Counted from the first letter of the stretch, positions 35,211 to 44,844 are shown. The stretch is DNA of 64,000 bases from Deltaproteobacteria bacterium (GCA_016192705.1 JACPTQ010000042.1:62001-126000), one strand, 5' to 3'. Numbers and translations are program-made. The notes: generated from the sequence alone by a model not told the origin.

Positions 35211-36683
35211 TTACGCCTTCGCGACAGCGGCTTTCCATTCCTTGAGGCGCGCCGCGGCGTCGGCCGGCTTCATTGCGGGCTTGAATCGACGGTCTTCGCG
35301 AAATGCGCGCGCGACGTCTTTGGTGTCGCGCCAGACGCCGGCGCCAAGCCCCGCCAAAAGCGCCGCGCCAAGCGCCGTCGTTTCAACGAGCGCCGGGCGC
35401 ACGATTTCGACGCCGAGTAAATCAGATTGGATCTGCATGAGGAGGTTGTCGGCTGCCGCTCCGCCATCGACGCGAAGCGATTTGAGCGATGCGCCCGAGT
35501 CGGCCTGCATCGCCAAAAGGATTTCGGCAATTTGAAATGCGATCCCTTCGAGCGTCGCGCGCGCGATGTGGGCACGGCGTGTCCCACGGGTGATGCCCGT
35601 GATGACGCCGCGCGCATCGGGTCGCCAATACGGCGCACCGAGCCCGGTCAACGCGGGCACGAAAAAGACGCCACCCGAATCGCCAACAGATGCCGCGAGC
35701 TTCTCGACCTCGGCGGACGTCCCGATGATGCCGAGGCCATCGCGAAGCCACTGCACCGCCGCGCCCGCGATGAACGCGCTCCCCTCGAGGGCGTACGTCG
35801 TGTCGCGCCCGATGCGCCACGCAATCGTCGAGAGCAACCCGCTCCGCGACTTCACGACGTCGCTCCCCGTGTTCATGAGGAGAAACGCGCCGGTGCCATA
35901 CGTGCACTTCGCGCTCCCGCGATCGAAGCACGTTTGCCCAAAGAGCGCGGCCTGTTGATCGCCGGCGGCGCCGCAAATCGGGATTCCATCGGGTAACCCC
36001 GGCACGTCCTTCGTTCGGCCAAAGTCGCCGGCCGACGCGCGGACGTCGGGGAGAATTTCGCACGGCACGTTGAAAAGCGCGAGAAGCTCGTCGTCCCACG
36101 CTCCACGCTTGATATCAAGAAGCAGCGTGCGCGAGGCGTTCGTGACGTCGGTCGCGTGTACCTTGCCGCCGGTCAGTCGATAGATGAGGTAGCTGTCGAC
36201 GGTGCCCGTCGCAAGCGCCGCAAGGTTTTTTCGGTGCTTGGGTTCGGCATCGAGAAGCCACTCGATCTTCGTGCCCGAAAAATAGGGATCGAGAACAAGC
36301 CCTGTCTTGTCGCGAATCCAGTCCTCGAGGCCTTGCGTTTTCAGCGCCTCGCAGCGCTCCGCTGTGCGGCGGCACTGCCACACTATCGCGTTCGCGACCG
36401 GCCGCCCCGTCGCGCGTTCCCAGAGAACCGTCGTCTCGCGCTGGTTTGTGATTCCGATCGCCGCGATTTCGCCCGACCGCGCATGCGCCGCTTCGATCGC
36501 CGCACGCATCACGTCGCAGGTCGTCGACCAAATCGCCTCGGCGTTGTGCTCGACCCAACCGGGCCGCGGGTAAATCTGTGGAAACTCGCGGCTCGCACGG
36601 CCGCGCACCGTCAACGTTTTGTCGATGACGAGCGCTGTCGTCGCTGTCGTTCCCTGGTCGAGCGCTAGGATGAAGTCAGGCAT
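35211..36683 (-). CDS. glpK: glycerol kinase
   Basis: A 490-residue FGGY-family kinase with an AGGAGAG ribosome site. It begins with [17 protein letters not shown] (phosphate-binding loop of the actin-like fold), then [50 protein letters not shown] and [16 protein letters not shown], all characteristic of GlpK. It phosphorylates glycerol to glycerol 3-phosphate. No glycerol transporter or GlpD lies nearby; the gene precedes a CPBP protease with an 11-nt gap. Length is that of the family. Confidence 0.96.
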   Translation of the reverse strand: MPDFILALDQGTTATTALVIDKTLTVRGRASREFPQIYPRPGWVEHNAEAIWSTTCDVMRAAIEAAHARSGEIAAIGITNQRETTVLWERATGRPVANAIVWQCRRTAERCEALKTQGLEDWIRDKTGLVLDPYFSGTKIEWLLDAEPKHRKNLAALATGTVDSYLIYRLTGGKVHATDVTNASRTLLLDIKRGAWDDELLALFNVPCEILPDVRASAGDFGRTKDVPGLPDGIPICGAAGDQQAALFGQTCFDRGSAKCTYGTGAFLLMNTGSDVVKSRSGLLSTIAWRIGRDTTYALEGSAFIAGAAVQWLRDGLGIIGTSAEVEKLAASVGDSGGVFFVPALTGLGAPYWRPDARGVITGITRGTRRAHIARATLEGIAFQIAEILLAMQADSGASLKSLRVDGGAAADNLLMQIQSDLLGVEIVRPALVETTALGAALLAGLGAGVWRDTKDVARAFREDRRFKPAMKPADAAARLKEWKAAVAKA

Positions 36684-36753
36684 TCTGGTGCTCTCCTAAC
36701 ATGCGTTCCGAACAATCTTAGGGGTGCGTCAGAGGTTCAACCGTGGGCGTAGA

Positions 36754-36817
36754 CGTAGTCGTAGTCGTGGACGATTCCCGGAATTCGACGACGCCTACGA
36801 CCACGACCACGACTACG
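36754..36817. repeat. inverted repeat with 17-bp arms of GTAGTC/GTCGTGG type
   Basis: Left arm 36754-36770 (CGTAGTCGTAGTCGTGG) pairs with right arm 36801-36817 with one mismatch; the 30-nt loop contains ATTCCCGGAAT. It lies between glpK and the tRNA-Leu gene, downstream of the tRNA. The arms are built from TCGTAG/TCGTGG hexamers, a composition seen in many intergenic repeats of delta-type bacteria. Confidence 0.65.
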
Positions 36818-36850
36818 AGCGGCTCCCATAACTGTCCGAGAGTTCTCAAT

Positions 36851-36934
36851 TGCGAAAGGGGGGATTCGAACCCCCACAGGTGTGACCCCGCCAGACTCTG
36901 AATCTGGTGCGTCTACCAGTTCCGCCACTTTCGC
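36851..36934 (-). tRNA. tRNA-Leu (anticodon CAG)
   Basis: An 84-nt class II tRNA. On the minus strand the acceptor stem is GCGAAAG/CTTTCGC, the D arm contains AACTGGTAGACGC, the anticodon stem CCAGA/TCTGG encloses TTCAGAG, giving anticodon CAG (codon CUG). A long variable arm (CGGGGTCACACCTG) fits leucine, and the T arm GGGGG-TTCGAAT-CCCCC is intact. The discriminator base is A and CCA is not encoded. Confidence 0.97.
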
Positions 36935-36994
36935 GTCGCGCCTGCGTCCGTCGCAAGCCGCAAGAAATTACCGAACCCTGCGCGAAAAAACAAC

Positions 36995-37402
36995 CTACCA
37001 GACGGCGCGAACGTGCGGATATGCCAGCAGCGCGCGATCCGCCGTGAGAAGTGCGCAATCGTGCAGCCGTGCCGTCGCAACCAGGATTCGATCGGCCGGG
37101 TCGGCGTGCATGGGCGACGGAAGCGCATACGCCTCTTCGATGATATCGAGATCGATCGGCAACACCCCCCAACCGTTCGATTCAACGTAGTGTCGGAACC
37201 AGAACTTCCAGTGGCGGTCTAAAGCCAGTTTCTTCCGTGCCACCGCACACGCGACTTCAGCGCAGCTTATCGGCGACACGAAAGTCTCCGTGTCCTTCGC
37301 CTCAAGGAGCTTGCGCGCCGCTTGGGACAGCTTCTTTGGCTCAGCGACGGCCCAAACAATGGCGCACGTGTCGAGGACGACCGCTATCGACTCCCGGGCC
37401 AA
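36995..37402 (-). CDS. vapC: PIN-domain toxin, VapC-like
   Basis: A 135-residue protein with a PIN ribonuclease fold: VVLDTCAIVW (first Asp), CAEVAC (Glu), HADPADRILVATA (Asp) and LLTADRALLAY (last Asp) provide the four acidic metal ligands. VapC toxins cut tRNA or rRNA. The TTG start at 37402 lies inside the antitoxin gene (19-nt overlap), giving coupled translation; no ATG or GTG is better placed. Gene symbol is by family, not by proven target. Confidence 0.88.
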   Translation of the reverse strand: MARESIAVVLDTCAIVWAVAEPKKLSQAARKLLEAKDTETFVSPISCAEVACAVARKKLALDRHWKFWFRHYVESNGWGVLPIDLDIIEEAYALPSPMHADPADRILVATARLHDCALLTADRALLAYPHVRAVW

Positions 37403-37632
37403 ATGGAACCCCAGTCTCGCGCCGACAAGAGCGGGCGGGTGAGATCGCCACGCGTCTTGGCGCTTCCTCGACCGCGGCCAAGCACCGTGCGATTCGATCG
37501 TTTGGAATTCACCGGAATCACGCGAGCAATCGGGATGTTGCGCTTTCGCACTTCGACCTCTTCACCCTTTTCCACCTCCGCTAGAAGTTCGCTCAAGTGG
37601 TTCTTAAACTCCGCGATGTTGGCTATCTTCAT
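37384..37632 (-). CDS. Phd/YefM-type antitoxin
   Basis: An 82-residue protein from ATG 37632 (84 if ATG 37638 is used). Residues 1-50 match the Phd/YefM DNA-binding fold: IANIAEFKNHLSELLAEVEKG split by a turn, then EVEVRKRNIPIARVIPV. The C-terminal 30 residues are basic and Trp-containing, presumably the toxin-binding tail. Because a near-consensus promoter sits directly before the first ATG, transcription would start at about 37632, making the second ATG the 5' end of a leaderless message. Antitoxins of this type usually repress their own promoter. Confidence 0.88.
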   Translation of the reverse strand: MKIANIAEFKNHLSELLAEVEKGEEVEVRKRNIPIARVIPVNSKRSNRTVLGRGRGSAKTRGDLTRPLLSARDWGSIWPGSR

Positions 37633-37638
37633 GGCCAT

Positions 37639-37667
37639 ATTATAGGCGCCGATTATGGCTTAAGCAA
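37639..37667 (-). promoter_or_regulatory. strong sigma-70 promoter of the toxin-antitoxin pair
   Basis: On the minus strand TTGCTT (37667-37662) is separated by exactly 17 nt from a perfect TATAAT (37644-37639). The expected start point, 6-7 nt further on, coincides with the antitoxin ATG at 37632. It is the clearest promoter in the window. Confidence 0.75.
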
Positions 37668-37832
37668 ACGCAGGCGCCGCGGACATTAGGCTGTGCGCCG
37701 AGAAGAGACGCACCGACGATGCATTGCCACCCTTTCGTCACAAGTGCTCCATCGTCTTTCGTCATGCACGCCAAACCGATTCGCGAGGATGCTCGTCAGA
37801 AGATCACGATTACCAATCAAGGAGGTTTGGAA

Positions 37833-38264
37833 ATGAATCGAGATCACGTCTTCGGCGCGGCTCTCGTCTCTCTTGCGCCGCGTGCTGCGCTTGCGTGTGG
37901 CCGGCTTGAGCCATTGACGGAGCCCCTCATCGTTCTGCCAACAATCATTTATGTGGGGGTCATCATCGTGGGAATCTTCCGCCTCACGACCGGAACACGA
38001 CCCCGAAAGTGGCACAGACTGCTAAGTTATTATGGTTTCCCAATTTATTCTCTGTTTCTTGCCTTGTCGTTGTTTGACGAGATGGGACCAGGAATGCTCC
38101 ATTTCGATGAGATTAGGCTTGGCGATGCCGTTTTTGATCTCAATCCGAACGATATCTGGTTGTTGTTTGTTCTGCCGTGCGTCACTTTCGCGGTCACACT
38201 TAGCGCCGAACTCTCGGTTCGAATAAAGTTTCGGGCTTCGGGTGGCGGAAGCACGGATGTTTGA
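37833..38264 (+). CDS. hypothetical membrane protein
   Basis: A 143-residue protein from ATG 37833 after an excellent AAGGAGG ribosome site; the longer frame from 37719 has no such site. A short N-terminal signal-like stretch (ALVSLAPRAALAC) precedes three membrane helices: LIVLPTIIYVGVIIVGIF, LLSYYGFPIYSLFLALSLF and IWLLFVLPCVTFAVTLSA. I do not recognise a family. It stands alone between the toxin-antitoxin pair and the sigma-54 activator, and its DNA is somewhat lower in GC than its neighbours. Confidence 0.65.
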   Translation: MNRDHVFGAALVSLAPRAALACGRLEPLTEPLIVLPTIIYVGVIIVGIFRLTTGTRPRKWHRLLSYYGFPIYSLFLALSLFDEMGPGMLHFDEIRLGDAVFDLNPNDIWLLFVLPCVTFAVTLSAELSVRIKFRASGGGSTDV

Positions 38265-38371
38265 CGGCCTCGGGACCGCGGGCATCAGCGGTCGCGCGTC
38301 AACAGGCGACATCCACCGTTCGTCAATTGTTTCCACCGCACGCGAAAACTCAACCGTCGAAATCGATTGGG

Positions 38372-39937
38372 CTACGCGCGCCGCGACGGCTTCTCTTCGA
38401 GCCCGTAGTCTTTAATCTTCTTGATGAGCGTCGTCCGACTGATACCGAGGTCGCCCGCGAGCTTCGTCTTGTTCCAGTGCGTCGCGATGAGACCTTGGTG
38501 AATCATATCCTTCTCAAGCGCCGCGACCGCGACTTCCATATTCCCCTGCTTTCGGTACTCGTCAAACGTTGGCGCCACGCGGTCAGCACCGATCCCCGGC
38601 GACAAAAGGTCGGGCCCAATTTCCTCGCGCTCGCCCGCCAATACGACGAGACGTTCAATTTCGTTCTCGAGCTCGCGAATGTTCCCTGGCCAGCTGTGCG
38701 CGTAAAGTCGCGCCATCGTTTCCGGCGAAAGGCGACGCGATCGCTGCCCCTCCTTCGTGAAGCGCCGCAAGAAGTGCTCGACGAGCATCGGCAGATCGTC
38801 GATCCGATCGCGCAGCGGCGGCACGCGCAAGCTAATGACGTTGAGCCGATAATAGAGGTCTTCGCGAAACTGCCCGCGCTCAACCATCGCGCGCAAGTCG
38901 CGGTTCGTCGCCGCGACGATTCGCACATCGACCGTCCGCATCGCGACCGACCCAACCGGCAAAAACGTCCCTTCCTGAATAACGCGAAGGAGCTTCACCT
39001 GCATCGCGGGGGACATGTCGCCCACTTCGTCCAAGAAAAAAGTTCCGCTGTTCGCGACTTCGAAAAGCCCCTTCTTATCCTTTGATGCGCCTGTGAACGC
39101 TCCACGGACGTGCCCAAAAAGTTCGCTCTCAAGCAGGTTGTCGTTCAGCGCGCTGCAGTTCTGGACGACAAACGCCTTGTCGCGTCGCGGCCCGCTGTAA
39201 TGAAGCGCACGCGCGATGAGCTCCTTGCCTGTTCCGTTTTCGCCCTGAATCAGAACGGTGCTGTTCGATTCGACAACCTTTTCAAGCACGCCAAAGAGGC
39301 TCTGCATCGCCGCACTCTTCCCGACAATGTTGCCAAACCGAAAGCGCCGCCCGAGCTCGTTCGTCAACTCGCGAATCCGATCTTCCTGTTGGCGCAGCGT
39401 GCGCCCAAAATCGACAATCTCCTCGACCGTGACCTCCATAAGGTCGCACAGGTATTCGACGTCCTTCGGTTCGAGCGTCGGCATGTCGGCGAACGCATCG
39501 TCCTCGCTCGGGAAGTCGAGGCCGAGCGCACGCGACTTTTCGAGAATCGGGAGCCGGCGTTCCTCGTTGCCACGCACCATAAAGCCGCTCCCAAAAATCG
39601 CACCGTAATATTTCCCCTCGGCGACGATCGGGCAGATCACAATCGGAAAGCCGAGGTGGCACGTGTCGACGACGCGCGCCTTGACCACACTCTCACGCGC
39701 CATGAGCTTGCACGCCTCTTCGACCGATCGATTGCACGCCGCGAAACCGTCCTTGTCGGCGAGCGACGCCTGGCAGATCCGGTTGTGCGGCGGAATAATA
39801 ACGCCCTTTGAATGATCAAGCACAAAGCCTTCTGGATTCGCGTACGCGATTTCGATGCGCCACCATTTGCGCACCTGCTCGCGAATCTTTCGGACGATGT
39901 GAAGGTCTTCAAAGCGACGCGTGTCGAAAATGTTCAT
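38372..39937 (-). CDS. sigma-54-dependent activator with PocR sensory domain
   Basis: A 521-residue regulator. About residues 10-165 form a PocR-type ligand domain (NRICQASLADKDGF, CNRSVEEACKLM, CHLGFPIVICPIV, YYGAIFGSGF), known from the cobalamin/propanediol regulator PocR and thought to bind small hydrocarbon derivatives. The AAA+ domain (about 205-440) has GENGTGKE, the sigma-54 contact loop GAFTGA and DEVGDM; a Fis-type helix-turn-helix (NKTKLAGDLGISRTTLIKKI) ends the protein. It should activate sigma-54 promoters; none was identified nearby. ATG 39937 overlaps the stop of the epimerase gene (ATGA). Confidence 0.92.
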   Translation of the reverse strand: MNIFDTRRFEDLHIVRKIREQVRKWWRIEIAYANPEGFVLDHSKGVIIPPHNRICQASLADKDGFAACNRSVEEACKLMARESVVKARVVDTCHLGFPIVICPIVAEGKYYGAIFGSGFMVRGNEERRLPILEKSRALGLDFPSEDDAFADMPTLEPKDVEYLCDLMEVTVEEIVDFGRTLRQQEDRIRELTNELGRRFRFGNIVGKSAAMQSLFGVLEKVVESNSTVLIQGENGTGKELIARALHYSGPRRDKAFVVQNCSALNDNLLESELFGHVRGAFTGASKDKKGLFEVANSGTFFLDEVGDMSPAMQVKLLRVIQEGTFLPVGSVAMRTVDVRIVAATNRDLRAMVERGQFREDLYYRLNVISLRVPPLRDRIDDLPMLVEHFLRRFTKEGQRSRRLSPETMARLYAHSWPGNIRELENEIERLVVLAGEREEIGPDLLSPGIGADRVAPTFDEYRKQGNMEVAVAALEKDMIHQGLIATHWNKTKLAGDLGISRTTLIKKIKDYGLEEKPSRRA

Positions 39938-40851
39938 AACTGTTTGAAAGCACAAGCGACGTCGCGAAGACCGTCATCGAGCGTCATCTCGCACCGAACG
40001 CCGAGCTCGCGGCGAAGGCGCGTCGCATCAACGGAGCTGTAACGCAGCTCGCCCGGAATCGCATCGTCGTGTCGCGGCGCAACCGTCTTGCCAAGACTCG
40101 CTGCAATCTTGGCGTAAAGCGCGTTGACGCTCGTCTCGATCCCCGTACCCACATTGTAGATACCGCCGTCTCCGGCCGTCAGCGCGACGGCGTTGGCGCG
40201 CACAACATCGCTCACGTGGACAAAGTCACGCGTTTGCTCGCCGTCGCCGAAAATGCGCACCGGTTCGCCCCTCAAAAGCGCGCGCGTAAAAATCGCCACA
40301 ACGCCCGCCTCGCCGTTTGTTCCCTGGCGCGGTCCGTAAACGTTGGCGTAGCGAAGAACGACCGTCTTGATCGCGCCCGCCTTGTTCGCCCACAGCAGAT
40401 ACTTCTCGCACGCGCGCTTCGAGACGCCGTAAGGGCTTTCGGGCCAAACGGGGGCCGTCTCGGGCGTTGGGCGAAGCTCGGTTTCTCCATAAAGAGCGCC
40501 GGCCGTCGACGCGAAAACGAGGCGCTTCACTTTGGCGCGCGACGCACATGCGAGCACGTTCACCGTCCCGTAAACATTCACGCGCGCATCTTCGTCGGGG
40601 CGCTCGAGCGAGGCGCGTACGCTCGCCTGCGCCGCGTGGTGATTGACGACGTCGAACGACGCCCAGTCAACAAGCTCCACGAGCCGCGGCGACGTGATGT
40701 CACCCTCGACAAACTTGGCGCCCGTCGGAAGATTCGCACGGCGCCCCGAGGACCAATCATCGAAAACCGTCACGTCGTGTCCCGCGGCAAGGTACCCATC
40801 CGCGACGTGCGACCCGATAAAACCTGCGCCGCCTGTCACAAGGATTCTCAT
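39934..40851 (-). CDS. NAD-dependent epimerase/dehydratase (GalE-like)
   Basis: A 305-residue extended short-chain dehydrogenase from ATG 40851: MRILVTGGAGFIGSHV (NAD-binding GxxGxxG), FVEGDI, NHHAAQASVRASL, and the catalytic YGVSK with an upstream Ser/Thr in FASTAGALYG; later LRYANVYGPRQ and RDFVHVSDVV. This is the UDP-sugar 4-epimerase or dehydratase type. It probably acts on nucleotide sugars for surface polysaccharide. The next gene, a sigma-54 activator, is coupled by a 4-nt overlap, so the two are co-transcribed although functionally unlike. Confidence 0.92.
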   Translation of the reverse strand: MRILVTGGAGFIGSHVADGYLAAGHDVTVFDDWSSGRRANLPTGAKFVEGDITSPRLVELVDWASFDVVNHHAAQASVRASLERPDEDARVNVYGTVNVLACASRAKVKRLVFASTAGALYGETELRPTPETAPVWPESPYGVSKRACEKYLLWANKAGAIKTVVLRYANVYGPRQGTNGEAGVVAIFTRALLRGEPVRIFGDGEQTRDFVHVSDVVRANAVALTAGDGGIYNVGTGIETSVNALYAKIAASLGKTVAPRHDDAIPGELRYSSVDATRLRRELGVRCEMTLDDGLRDVACAFKQL

Positions 40852-40890
40852 ACGCGGACGCTTAGCACGGCGCCACGCGCGTCTCAACCG

Positions 40891-43800
40891 TTACGGAATA
40901 TCAACGACGGCTGACGGCGTCGCGCGATCTTGAGTCGTTCCGTCGCCGAGCTGGCCGAACGCATTGTCACCCCAACACGCGAGCGTCCCGTCGCCTTGAA
41001 TGGCGCACGTGAATGCCCCGCCCGTCGCCATGAGAAGAATGTTTGCGACGCTGCTTGCGAGCGTCGGCGTTAACTTCACGCTGGTCGTCCCGTCGCCAAT
41101 CTGACCGCGGGAGTTCTGCCCCCAGCACGACGCTGTTCCATCGCTTCGTCGAATGCAGGTGTGCGAACGCCCCGCCCAAACCCCCGTCGCGGCCCCCGCA
41201 TCGAGAGTGGCGACGTTCGTTGCTATCCAGCGGTCTGTCTGTGTTCCGTCGCCCAGCTGGCCGTCTGAATTCGCGCCCCAGCACGTCGCCGTTCCGTTCG
41301 CGAGCAGCGCGCACGTGTGAAGTTCGCCGGCCGCGAGAGCCTTCGCGCTCGTGACGCCAATCACCGCGACCGGCGCCGACCTCCCCGCGTCGGTTCCATC
41401 GCCGAGCTGGCCCGCGTTGTTTCGCCCCCAGCACCACGGCACGCCACCATCCAATACAACGAGCGCACACGCGTGAAATCCACCGACCGCGATCGACCGA
41501 ACATTCGCGAGACCGTTGACAACGGCTGGAGCGGCAAAGTCGCCGGTCGTGTTGTTCCCGATTTGACCATACGTGTTCGCGCCCCAGCACTTGACCGTCC
41601 CGTCGCCAAGCAGCGCGCAGCTTTGACCCGCTCCGCCCGCAATCGTCACCGCCGAGCCGAGGCCCGCCACGACCGTCGGAACCGCGCGATCGGTCGCCGT
41701 GCCATCTCCAATTCCACCATCTCGGTTGTCGCCCCAGCAAACGACACGGCCGCCATCGCTCACAATCGCACAGCTGTGCGCATACCCTGCTCCGACCGCG
41801 ACAACATCGCCGAGTGCCGCGACGTCGACCGGGCGGCTTCGGTTCGTCGTTGTCCCGTCGCCGAGTTGACCGTGGTCGTTCATTCCCCAACACTTGACGC
41901 CGCCCGTTGTCATTCGCGCGCACGTGTGTCCCGCGCCCGCCGCCAGCATCGTCGCGCCCTCAGGGCCAAGCGGTGCCATCGACAAGACGGGGGTAACGCT
42001 CGCGTCGGTCCCGCCCGTACCGAAGTTTCCGTAGGTATTGGTCCCCCAACATTGCACGGTTCCGTCCCACTGTGACGCGCAAGAATAGGAGTACGATCCT
42101 TGCATGCTCGCCGCATTCGCGAGGTTCGACACCGCTACGGGCGTCGGCCGCGTCACCGTCGTGCCGTCACCCACCGCACCGAATTGGTTGTGGCCCCAAC
42201 ATTTTGCTGTCCCATCGGCAAGCGTTGCGCAAGTGTGATTGGATCCACAGGAGAGGTCGACCGCGCCGGCCAAATCGAGAACAGGAACTGGGACCGGGCT
42301 GTCGGGACCACCGTCGTTCCCAAGTTTCCCCGAATTGTTGTCGCCCCAACATCGGGCGCTGCCGTTTGCGAGCCGCGCGCACGAGAAATACCACGCCAAA
42401 GAAACTTCGACGGCGTCTGTAATCCCTTCAACCACAACCGGTGAATTCGAAAACGCGCCGCCGCCGTCATTTCCAAGTGCGCCTTCACCATTGCCTCCCC
42501 AACACCGAACTCCGCCGGTCGAGAGAACGGCACATGCGTGAGTGCCACTTACTTTCACGTCGACCGCGTCTGATATTCCCGCGACGGTGACGGGCACAAG
42601 GCTGCAATCCGATCCGCCGCAGAGCGGCCCGTGGCTTGTGACGCCGTCGCCAAGCAAGCCACTCGAATTGCCGCCCCAGCAGCGAATCGTTCCGTCATCC
42701 CTAAGAGCGCACGTCGAGTAAAACCCGGCCGCAACAGCGACTGCTCTCCCGCCCATGCTCGATGGCGTAACCAGCGATGCGCTGTTCACCGTCGACCCGT
42801 TACCAAGTTGACCGTAGTCGTTCATTCCCCAGCACCGCACGGTCCCGTCGCGAAGCACGGCGCACGAGTGCGTCCAGCCGGTCGAAATCTGGGCAACGCC
42901 AGAAAGCTCTGTATTCACAAACCCAGAGGGGTAGCAGCTTGATGTGCCGCCAAAAAGGTTGTTGCACGTGCTCGCCGGTGCGCCGGCTCCCTGTCCGAGC
43001 TGCCCGACGGCGCTTCCTCCCCAACACTTCGCCGTTCCGTCCGCGAGTACGACGCACGTGTGGAGGCTGTCGGGCCCCGCGGCGAGTTGAATGACCGACT
43101 TCGTGCTTGCCGGCTTCGACGACACCTCGTTTGAATTCGAATCGCGGTTGCCCGCCTGATCACGTGCGCGAACAACGAAGTAGTACCGAGTCCCCTGGGT
43201 GAGGCCCGTCACGGTCGTCGATGTTTGTCCGGCGTCAGTTGAGATCCCCGCATCGTACGTGGCAATGCACGTTCCCGCGACCGTCGACAGGCAAATGTCA
43301 TAAGGAATCGCCGCCGATGCGTCGGTAACGGCGTCGATCGCCGCATCCCACGAGAGCGCGATGCTCGATGTCGACACGCCTTTCACGGAACCAACGCCCG
43401 CAAAAGTCGGTCCCGTACTGTCTTCTGTGTAAGTGACGACAATCGAATGACACGCCACGGGATTGCCGGCGACGTCGGTCACCGTCGCGTAAAACGCGGC
43501 TGTCGCGTTGTCAGGCACCGAGACCGCAACGCTGAAACCCGCGTCGCTGTTGGCTGTGGTCGTCGCGGGCGATGCGCCTGTGCACTGCGAGTCTTGGTAT
43601 ATCCGAACGGTCGATGCCGCCTCTGCGGTGCCGCTCACGACGGGGCTGTTGTTGTTCGCAGGTCCAACGGGGGAGACACTGGCGTTTAACACTAAGCTCG
43701 GGAGTGCCGTGTCGTTGACGTAGACGACGCCGCCGTCCGAACAGGCCGAAACATTCCCGGCCGAGTCGATCGCGCTCGCGAAAAAAGTCGACGTCGAATT

Positions 43801-44844
43801 GGCCGAGACCGTCAGCGATATCCCGGCGTCCCCAAACGCCGCCGCCGAACCTTGCACGGCAACGCCTCCGTCACACTCAGCCGCGGCGTGGATTCGCACG
43901 GTTGAACCAACTTCAGCGGACCCTTTCAACATCGGCACCAGGTTATTCGACGGCGACGCGGGCGAGACGGAGAGCCCCGACGGCGCAGCGGGCGCGACGC
44001 TGTCGTTCGTGTACGAAAGAGGCCCGACGCACGGCGAGACGTTAGACGCGGTGTCGGTCGCTTGGGCGAAAAGCGTCGTCGTTTGGTTCGCGGGCACGGT
44101 CACTTGGATTCCGGGCGATTTGAACGCCGCGCCCGTCCCGGTCGCGAGAAGCGCCGCGGTCGCGCACGTCGACGCCGAGTATATCTTGACGGTCCAGTCG
44201 TCGTCCGCGGTTCCAATGACGAGTGGCGTCAGGCTCGGCGATGGCGATGCCGGAGTCGTGGACGAAACCGTGAGCGACGTCGACGTTGTGGTCTTGCACG
44301 AATAACCCGTTCGGCACGGAATTTCACACGTGGTGGTTTTCGCGGCCGCGGAAACGAGTTGCAACGCGGCGCCCGTATCATCGACCTCGCGCGTCACCGA
44401 CTCCGATTTGTCGCCTTGCAACGTGACGACGCATCGAAGCGAAATCGGCGATGAGCCCCAATTCCCACTGAAGTTGAACGTGAAATTCGTGTTGGTGCTC
44501 GAAAACGGGCTCGGGATGATGCTGACGCAGTATTCGTTTCGGCCGTCGGCGTCGCAGTCCGAAACGCTCGCGGAGTACCGAATCCCTTGCACGTTGTACT
44601 CTTGCGCGGCCATCGCTGTGAGGTTGAGGCCCGCATCGCCGACGCCGTCGAGAATGAGCTGCAAGCCGGTCACGGCCGCGACATCGAAGTTGGTCCCGAG
44701 GCGGACCTTCGCGGTGAGCGCCGCGTTCTCTTTCGTCGCCGGGCAGCCGAACAGTGCGACCACCAAAACGAATGGGCCCCACCAATAAGTTCCGCGCGTC
44801 GCGCACCGAGAGGCGATTTGATTCTTCAACAGATCACTGCCCAT
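40891..44844 (-). CDS. giant RCC1-repeat lipoprotein with Ig-like and fibronectin type III domains
   Basis: A 1317-residue surface protein. The signal peptide ends in ALFGC. About residues 40-170 form an N-terminal module with cysteines; three Ig-like repeats follow to about 480, each with a phrase like TASNVSPC or SAGNVSAC; a fibronectin type III domain (about 490-590) comes next; and 14 RCC1 repeats fill about residues 600-1317. Each repeat has the form HxCAxxxDGTxxCWGxNxxGQLGDG, with a Cys pair likely forming a disulfide. Fourteen repeats would make two seven-bladed propellers. Such proteins are common in Myxococcota; the ligand is unknown. It is divergent from the gene at 45090. Confidence 0.88.
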   Translation of the reverse strand: MGSDLLKNQIASRCATRGTYWWGPFVLVVALFGCPATKENAALTAKVRLGTNFDVAAVTGLQLILDGVGDAGLNLTAMAAQEYNVQGIRYSASVSDCDADGRNEYCVSIIPSPFSSTNTNFTFNFSGNWGSSPISLRCVVTLQGDKSESVTREVDDTGAALQLVSAAAKTTTCEIPCRTGYSCKTTTSTSLTVSSTTPASPSPSLTPLVIGTADDDWTVKIYSASTCATAALLATGTGAAFKSPGIQVTVPANQTTTLFAQATDTASNVSPCVGPLSYTNDSVAPAAPSGLSVSPASPSNNLVPMLKGSAEVGSTVRIHAAAECDGGVAVQGSAAAFGDAGISLTVSANSTSTFFASAIDSAGNVSACSDGGVVYVNDTALPSLVLNASVSPVGPANNNSPVVSGTAEAASTVRIYQDSQCTGASPATTTANSDAGFSVAVSVPDNATAAFYATVTDVAGNPVACHSIVVTYTEDSTGPTFAGVGSVKGVSTSSIALSWDAAIDAVTDASAAIPYDICLSTVAGTCIATYDAGISTDAGQTSTTVTGLTQGTRYYFVVRARDQAGNRDSNSNEVSSKPASTKSVIQLAAGPDSLHTCVVLADGTAKCWGGSAVGQLGQGAGAPASTCNNLFGGTSSCYPSGFVNTELSGVAQISTGWTHSCAVLRDGTVRCWGMNDYGQLGNGSTVNSASLVTPSSMGGRAVAVAAGFYSTCALRDDGTIRCWGGNSSGLLGDGVTSHGPLCGGSDCSLVPVTVAGISDAVDVKVSGTHACAVLSTGGVRCWGGNGEGALGNDGGGAFSNSPVVVEGITDAVEVSLAWYFSCARLANGSARCWGDNNSGKLGNDGGPDSPVPVPVLDLAGAVDLSCGSNHTCATLADGTAKCWGHNQFGAVGDGTTVTRPTPVAVSNLANAASMQGSYSYSCASQWDGTVQCWGTNTYGNFGTGGTDASVTPVLSMAPLGPEGATMLAAGAGHTCARMTTGGVKCWGMNDHGQLGDGTTTNRSRPVDVAALGDVVAVGAGYAHSCAIVSDGGRVVCWGDNRDGGIGDGTATDRAVPTVVAGLGSAVTIAGGAGQSCALLGDGTVKCWGANTYGQIGNNTTGDFAAPAVVNGLANVRSIAVGGFHACALVVLDGGVPWCWGRNNAGQLGDGTDAGRSAPVAVIGVTSAKALAAGELHTCALLANGTATCWGANSDGQLGDGTQTDRWIATNVATLDAGAATGVWAGRSHTCIRRSDGTASCWGQNSRGQIGDGTTSVKLTPTLASSVANILLMATGGAFTCAIQGDGTLACWGDNAFGQLGDGTTQDRATPSAVVDIP

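Noticed and set aside
36737-36928. Small open frame whose translation runs through the tRNA-Leu and ends in HDYDYVYAHG
   Set aside because: It is a reading of the tRNA gene and the adjacent hexamer palindrome, not a protein gene.
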